DNA from: Rhodoferax sp.
GTDB taxonomy: Bacteria > Pseudomonadota > Gammaproteobacteria > Burkholderiales > Burkholderiaceae_C
Direction of reading: 5' to 3'
Assembly (NCBI GenBank): GCA_029865675.1
Contig: JARXAU010000183.1
Location: 1 to 18,969, forward strand
Length of the DNA: 18,969 nucleotides
The number at the start of each line of letters is the position of its first letter. Position 1 is the first letter of the stretch. Below, in pieces: positions 14,635 to 18,969 of this stretch. A program made the position numbers and the translations under genes. Under the pieces are notes generated by a model. That model was not told the origin of the DNA, made no database searches, and worked only from the letters and a program-made list of their open reading frames with translations.

Positions 14635-15678
14635 TTATTCGTCGGTAAAAATAGAACCCAGGCGCTCCATCTGCTCCAGCGCAATACCGCAGCCGCGCAC
14701 CACGCACGTCAGCGGGTCTTCGGCCACCAGCACGGGCAGGCCGGTTTCTTCGGCCAGCAGGCGGTCCAGGTCACGCAAGAGCGCGCCGCCGCCGGTCAGC
14801 ATCATCCCCCGGTCGGCAATGTCGGCGCCCAGCTCGGGCGGGGTTTGCTCCAGCGCGTTTTTCACGGCCGAGACGATGTTGTTGAGCGGGTCGGTGAGCG
14901 CTTCCAAAATCTCGTTGCTAGAGATCGTGAAGCTGCGCGGCACGCCCTCCGACAGGTTGCGCCCGCGCACTTCCATTTCTTTGACTTCGGAGCCGGGGAA
15001 GGCCGAGCCGATTTTTTTCTTGATGGCCTCCGCCGTGGGCTCGCCAATGAGCATGCCGTAGTTGCGCCGGATGTAGTTGATGATGGCCTCGTCAAACTTG
15101 TCGCCGCCCACGCGCACGCTGCCCTTGTAAACCATGCCGCCCAGCGAGATCACGCCGACTTCGGTGGTGCCGCCACCAATGTCCACCACCATGGAGCCAC
15201 AAGCCTCGCTCACCGGCAAACCGGCGCCAATGGCCGCAGCCATCGGCTCTTCAATCAAATACACGTCGCTCGCACCTGCGCCCAAGGCGGACTCACGAAT
15301 GGCGCGGCGCTCCACCTGGGTGGAGCCGCAAGGCACGCATATGATGATGCGCGGGCTGGGGCGAAAAACGCTGCGCGGGTGCACCATCTTGATGAACTGC
15401 TTGAGCATTTGCTCGGTGACCGTAAAGTCGGCGATCACGCCGTCTTTCATGGGGCGAATGGCTTCAATGTTGCCGGGCACTTTGCCCAACATCGCTTTGG
15501 CCTCCTTGCCAACCGCTTGAATAGACTTCTTGCCTTGCGGGCCGCCCTCATGGCGGATAGCCACCACGGAGGGTTCGTCTAGGACAATGCCCTTGTCGCG
15601 CACATAAATCAGGGTGTTGGCCGTGCCCAGGTCGATGGCCAGGTCGGTGGAAAAATATCGGGTGAAAGCGCCAAGCAT
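14635..15678 (-). CDS. mreB: actin-like rod shape-determining protein MreB
   Basis: 347 residues from the ATG at 15678, exactly the common MreB length; AGGA lies 6 nt upstream. The frame is open further upstream, but those codons do not resemble the family. Actin-fold nucleotide motifs are visible: phosphate 1 AIDLGTANTLIYV (14-26), connect/phosphate 2 VVDIGGGTTEVGVISLGG (164-181), and adenosine motif LTGGGALLRDLD (294-305). The N-terminus MLGAFTRYFSTDLA begins like those of proteobacterial MreB, which bind the membrane directly. Role: cytoplasmic filaments that position the elongasome. It is the first gene of mreBCD-mrdA and divergent from gatC over 253 bp. Confidence 0.98.
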   Translation of the reverse strand: MLGAFTRYFSTDLAIDLGTANTLIYVRDKGIVLDEPSVVAIRHEGGPQGKKSIQAVGKEAKAMLGKVPGNIEAIRPMKDGVIADFTVTEQMLKQFIKMVHPRSVFRPSPRIIICVPCGSTQVERRAIRESALGAGASDVYLIEEPMAAAIGAGLPVSEACGSMVVDIGGGTTEVGVISLGGMVYKGSVRVGGDKFDEAIINYIRRNYGMLIGEPTAEAIKKKIGSAFPGSEVKEMEVRGRNLSEGVPRSFTISSNEILEALTDPLNNIVSAVKNALEQTPPELGADIADRGMMLTGGGALLRDLDRLLAEETGLPVLVAEDPLTCVVRGCGIALEQMERLGSIFTDE

Positions 15679-15931
15679 TGCGAATCCTGTAGGAGCGCGC
15701 CGAGCGTTTGCGCTCTGCGTCGCCTTGGTGTGAGTGTTGAAAAAAAGCGGGGGAGTGTCGGGGCGATGGGGACAGTGTTGACAGCACAAAATGGCCGCTA
15801 ACCAAAGGCGGGATAATACTCCATCGCTTGTAAATTCGGACCGTTTTGCGCTTGCGTGGCGCTCAGATTCGACCGCAAACGATCCGCACCTACCTCACAA
15901 CGCGCCAGTGCGCAAAACCGTCCACCCCCTC
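15679..15931. other. mreB-gatC divergent intergenic region
   Basis: 253 bp that must carry promoters for both operons. I see TTGACA at 15778-15783 and GATAAT at 15812-15817 on the plus strand, but they are 28 bp apart and cannot be one normal promoter. No hairpin terminator or RNA gene is evident. AGGA for mreB lies at its left end. Confidence 0.4.
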
Positions 15932-16240
15932 ATGTCACTCGTTGCCACAGACATCGCCCGCATCGCCAACCTGGCCCGCCTAGAGCTTGCGCCCGACGAG
16001 GGCGTGCGCATGCTGGACCAGATCAACGCGTTTTTTGACATCGTCACGCAAATCAGCCAGGTCGACACCAGCGGCGTGCTGCCCATGGCGCACCCGCTGG
16101 ACGCCATGCCCAGCATGCCGCCGATCCATCTGCGCCTGCGCCCCGACCTGGCCAGCGAGCCCAACGACCGAGAAGCCAACCAGCGCAGCGCCCCGGCCGT
16201 GGAACGCGGCCTATTTCTGGTTCCGAAAGTGATTGAGTAA
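15932..16240 (+). CDS. gatC: Asp/Glu-tRNA amidotransferase subunit C
   Basis: 102 residues from the ATG at 15932 (MSLVATDIARIANLARLEL), the family length; upstream in-frame codons from 15791 look non-coding. Typical features are the N-terminal helix with IARLARLEL-like sequence, MLDQINAFFDIV (27-38), VDTSGVLPMAHPLD and a C-terminal VERGLFLVPKVIE. GatC wraps between GatA and GatB and stabilises the complex. In bacteria with GlnRS but no AsnRS, GatCAB mainly makes Asn-tRNA(Asn); which substrate matters here cannot be told from the window. It precedes gatA by 3 bp. Confidence 0.95.
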   Translation: MSLVATDIARIANLARLELAPDEGVRMLDQINAFFDIVTQISQVDTSGVLPMAHPLDAMPSMPPIHLRLRPDLASEPNDREANQRSAPAVERGLFLVPKVIE

Positions 16241-16243
16241 GCC

Positions 16244-17707
16244 ATGACCGAACTGCACCACCTGGGCGTGGCCGAACTCGCCGCCCTGCTCCAAAGCAAG
16301 CAAGTTAGCGCGGTCGAAGTCGCCACTCGCTTTTTGGCCCGCTTGGGCGGCAACCCGCACAACGCGTTTCTGGACATTGACAGCGAATTCACGCTGGCGC
16401 AAGCCCGCGCCTCGGACGCCAAATTGGCAGCGGGCAGCGCCGGGCCACTCGAAGGCGTGCCCATCGCCCACAAAGACGTGTTTGTCACCAAAGACCTGGT
16501 TACCACTGCGGGCTCGCGCATGTTGAACGGCTACCGCTCACCCTTTGACGCCACCGTGGTCGCGCACTTGCGCCAAGCCGGTATGGTGACCCTGGGCAAG
16601 CTCAACTGCGACGAGTTCGCCATGGGCTCTGCCAACGAAAACTCGGCCTTTGGCCCCGTGACCAATCCCTGGAACACCGCGCATGTGCCCGGCGGCTCCT
16701 CGGGCGGCAGCGCAGCCGCCGTGGGCGCACGTCTGACGCCTGCGGCCACCGGCACCGATACCGGCGGCTCCATCCGCCAACCGGCGGCGTTTTGCGGCAT
16801 TACCGGCATTAAACCGACCTATGGCCGCGCCAGCCGCTACGGCATGGTGGCCTTCGCCTCCAGCCTGGACCAGGCCGGGCCCATGGCACGCAGTGCCGAA
16901 GATTGCGCGCTCTTGCTCAGCGCCATGTGCACGCCAGACCTGGACCGGGATTCGACTTCGCTGGATGTGGCGGCAGAAGACTTTTGTGCCGCCCTGGGCC
17001 ACAGCCTTCAAGGCCTGCGCGTGGGCGTGCCCAAAGAGTTTTTTGGCGAAGGCCTGGCCGCCGATGTACGCCGCACCATTGACGCAGCGCTGGCGCAACT
17101 GCAAGCGCAAGGCGCCACACTGGTGCCTATTGCCTTGCCGCGCACCGAGCTGTCGATTCCGGTCTACTACATCATCGCCCCGGCGGAGGCCAGCTCTAAC
17201 CTGAGCCGCTTTGACGGCGTCAAATTCGGCCACCGCGCCGCCGACTTTGCCGACCTGACCGATATGTACAAAAAGACCCGCGCCGAGGGCTTTGGCCAGG
17301 AGGTGAAGCGCCGCATCATGACCGGCGCCTATGTGCTCTCGCACGGCTACTACGACGCCTACTACCTGCAGGCGCAAAAGATCCGCCGCATGATTGCCGA
17401 TGACTTTCAAAGCGCATTTGCGAGCTGCGACGTGATCGCCGGGCCAGTGGCGCCCACCACCGCCTGGAAGCTGGGCGACAAGGCCGACGACCCGGTGGCC
17501 AGCTACCTGGCAGACATCTTTACCCTGCCCGCATCCTTGGCCGGTTTGCCTTGCATGAGCCTGCCAGTGGGCCTGGGCGAAGGCGGCCTGCCAGTGGGAC
17601 TGCAGCTGATCGGCAACTACTTGCAAGAGGCCAAATTGCTGAACGTGGCGCACCAGTTCCAATTGGCCACCGAGCACCACACACAACAACCGGGAGCCGC
17701 AGCATGA
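16244..17707 (+). CDS. gatA: Asp/Glu-tRNA amidotransferase subunit A
   Basis: 487 residues. This is the amidase-signature subunit that releases ammonia from glutamine or asparagine for transamidation on GatB. The Ser-cis-Ser-Lys triad is intact: K77 in GVPIAHKDVF, S152 in PGGSSGGSAAAV, and S176 in GTDTGGSIRQPAAF. Other family sequence includes LNCDEFAMGSANENSAFGPV (120-139), GITGIKPTYGR and YKKTRAEGFGQEVKRR. It lies 3 bp after gatC and shares the ATGA with gatB, so the three subunits are translated in sequence from one message. Confidence 0.98.
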   Translation: MTELHHLGVAELAALLQSKQVSAVEVATRFLARLGGNPHNAFLDIDSEFTLAQARASDAKLAAGSAGPLEGVPIAHKDVFVTKDLVTTAGSRMLNGYRSPFDATVVAHLRQAGMVTLGKLNCDEFAMGSANENSAFGPVTNPWNTAHVPGGSSGGSAAAVGARLTPAATGTDTGGSIRQPAAFCGITGIKPTYGRASRYGMVAFASSLDQAGPMARSAEDCALLLSAMCTPDLDRDSTSLDVAAEDFCAALGHSLQGLRVGVPKEFFGEGLAADVRRTIDAALAQLQAQGATLVPIALPRTELSIPVYYIIAPAEASSNLSRFDGVKFGHRAADFADLTDMYKKTRAEGFGQEVKRRIMTGAYVLSHGYYDAYYLQAQKIRRMIADDFQSAFASCDVIAGPVAPTTAWKLGDKADDPVASYLADIFTLPASLAGLPCMSLPVGLGEGGLPVGLQLIGNYLQEAKLLNVAHQFQLATEHHTQQPGAAA

Positions 17708-18969
17708 GCGCCAAACTGGTTCAGGGCTACGAAGTGGTCATCGGCTTTGAGACCCACGCCCAACTCTCCACGCAAAGCAAGATTTTCAGCCGCGCGCCCA
17801 CCACTTTTGGCGCCGAACCCAACACCCAGGCCTGCGCCGTGGACCTGGCGCTGCCCGGCACGCTGCCGGTGATGAACATCGGTGCGGTCGAGCGCGCGAT
17901 TGAGCTCGGCTTGGCGCTGGGCTCGCACATTGCCGAGCGCAGCGTGTTTGCGCGCAAAAACTACTTCTACCCCGACCTGCCCAAGGGCTACCAGATCAGC
18001 CAGTTTGAGATTCCGGTGGTGCAGGGCGGCGAGGTGAGCTTTTTGCTGGGCGACGAGAAAAAGACCGTGCGCCTGGTGCGTGCGCACCTCGAAGAAGACG
18101 CGGGCAAATCGCTGCACGAAGACTTTATTGGCCAGTCTGGCATTGACCTGAACCGAGCCGGTACGCCGCTTTTAGAGATCGTGACAGAGCCCGACATGCG
18201 CTCTAGCGACGAGGCCGTGGCCTATGCCAAAAAGCTGCACGAGATCGTGACCTGGATTGGCATTTGCGACGGCAATATGCAAGAGGGCAGCTTCCGCTGC
18301 GACGCCAACGTGTCGGTGCGCAAGCCCGGCGCGGCCCTAGGAACGCGGCGCGAGATCAAAAACCTCAACAGCTTCAAGTTCATGCAACAAGCGATTGACT
18401 ATGAAGTGCGCTGGCAGATTGAAGAGATTGAGGACGGGCGCGCCATCCAGCAAGCCACGGTGCTGTTCAACCCCGACACCGGCGAGACCCGCGCCATGCG
18501 CACCAAGGAAGACGCCGCCGACTACCGCTACTTCCCCGACCCCGACCTGCCCCCGCTGGTGATTGGCCGCGACTGGGTGGAGCGCGTGCGCTCGGAAATG
18601 GTGGAACTGCCCTGGGTGATGGCGGCGCGGTTTTGTGCGGACTATGGGCTGCCGGAATATGACGCGGCCACGCTGACACAAAGCAGGGCGATGGCGGCGT
18701 ATTTTGAAGCGACGGCCAAGGCCTGCGGTCAGCCCAAGCTGGCCAGCAACTGGATCATGGGGGAAGTGTCACGGCGCTTGAACAGTGGCGAACTGTCGTT
18801 TGAACAACTGCCCGTGAGCAACACGCAACTCGCAGCCTTGATTGGCCGCATCGCCGACGGCACTATATCCAACAACGCGGCCAAGCAGGTGTTTGACGCC
18901 TTGTGGACCGACGGTGGCGAAGTAGACGCCATCATCGACGCCAAAGGCCTGCGCCAAATGAACGACAGC
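17704..18969 (+). CDS. gatB: Asp/Glu-tRNA amidotransferase subunit B, 3' end beyond the window
   Basis: 422 codons are present and open to the window edge; full-length GatB is roughly 475-490 residues, so some 60 are missing. It is the kinase/tRNA-binding subunit that phosphorylates misacylated Glu-tRNA(Gln) or Asp-tRNA(Asn) and then amidates it. Seen features: VVIGFETHAQLST (11-23), KNYFYPDLPKGYQISQ, the GatB signature LNRAGTPLLEIVTEPD (149-164), MQEGSFRCDANVSVR, EIKNLNSFKF, and the start of the C-terminal tail domain (QPKLASNWIMGEVSRRL). The start is set by the ATGA overlap with gatA. Confidence 0.97.
   Translation, partial: MSAKLVQGYEVVIGFETHAQLSTQSKIFSRAPTTFGAEPNTQACAVDLALPGTLPVMNIGAVERAIELGLALGSHIAERSVFARKNYFYPDLPKGYQISQFEIPVVQGGEVSFLLGDEKKTVRLVRAHLEEDAGKSLHEDFIGQSGIDLNRAGTPLLEIVTEPDMRSSDEAVAYAKKLHEIVTWIGICDGNMQEGSFRCDANVSVRKPGAALGTRREIKNLNSFKFMQQAIDYEVRWQIEEIEDGRAIQQATVLFNPDTGETRAMRTKEDAADYRYFPDPDLPPLVIGRDWVERVRSEMVELPWVMAARFCADYGLPEYDAATLTQSRAMAAYFEATAKACGQPKLASNWIMGEVSRRLNSGELSFEQLPVSNTQLAALIGRIADGTISNNAAKQVFDALWTDGGEVDAIIDAKGLRQMNDS

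Noticed and set aside
15778..15817. TTGACA and GATAAT as one promoter for gatC
   Set aside because: The spacing is 28 bp, far from the 16-18 bp needed; at most each is half of a different weak promoter.
16538..17689. 383-residue minus-strand open frame inside gatA
   Set aside because: Antisense shadow of an unmistakable gatA in GC-rich DNA; composition rich in His, Gln, Ala and Gly without domain pattern.

Overview
The window is a GC-rich, densely coding chromosomal segment of a betaproteobacterium, most likely family Comamonadaceae (Rhodoferax, Polaromonas or Acidovorax-like). The evidence is the gatCAB genes diverging from an mreBCD-mrdA cell-shape cluster, a Pseudomonas-type magnesium HemB, HemJ in place of HemG/HemY at this locus, and the sequence style of MreB, MreC, GatB and the GMC oxidoreductase. 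Placement is by recognition only; no search was run. I see no insertion sequence, prophage, CRISPR array, tRNA or rRNA.

Layout. Positions 1-2959 carry a minus-strand run, in transcription order: hemJ (protoporphyrinogen oxidase), a VanZ-domain membrane protein, a thioredoxin-like [2Fe-2S] ferredoxin, a small alpha/beta hydrolase and, after a 125 bp gap, the N-terminus of a D-Ala-D-Ala carboxypeptidase cut by the window edge. The 343 bp region 2954-3296 separates hemJ from divergent hemB. It contains an AT-rich island and, on the minus strand, a candidate roughly 100-nt structured RNA ending in a clear intrinsic terminator. Positions 3297-6275 carry hemB, a CorA-type metal transporter and a MarC-family membrane protein. 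Positions 6366-10138 carry a tightly packed trio (crotonase-superfamily enzyme, putative Na+/H+ antiporter, GMC flavin oxidoreductase). A strong terminator follows, only 18 bp before a TSUP (TauE/SafE) transporter at 10376-11134. Convergent to it is mreB-mreC-mreD-mrdA on the minus strand (15678 to 11196), the elongasome genes for lateral wall synthesis. The divergent gatC-gatA-gatB operon (tRNA-dependent amidotransferase) runs off the right edge.

Most of the window is conserved core genome. The strongest candidate for something undescribed is the minus-strand RNA element between hemJ and hemB. It combines an extended -10 promoter-like sequence, a 7-bp hairpin exposing an anti-Shine-Dalgarno CCUCCC loop, a second small hairpin and an intrinsic terminator ending 45 nt before the hemJ ATG start. 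It could be a free small RNA or a transcription attenuator of the hemJ operon. Secondary points are a terminator placed almost on the start of the TSUP gene, a crotonase lacking one catalytic glutamate, a GMC enzyme with an apparent insert, a CorA with no acidic residue in its periplasmic loop, and the absence of rodA after mrdA.
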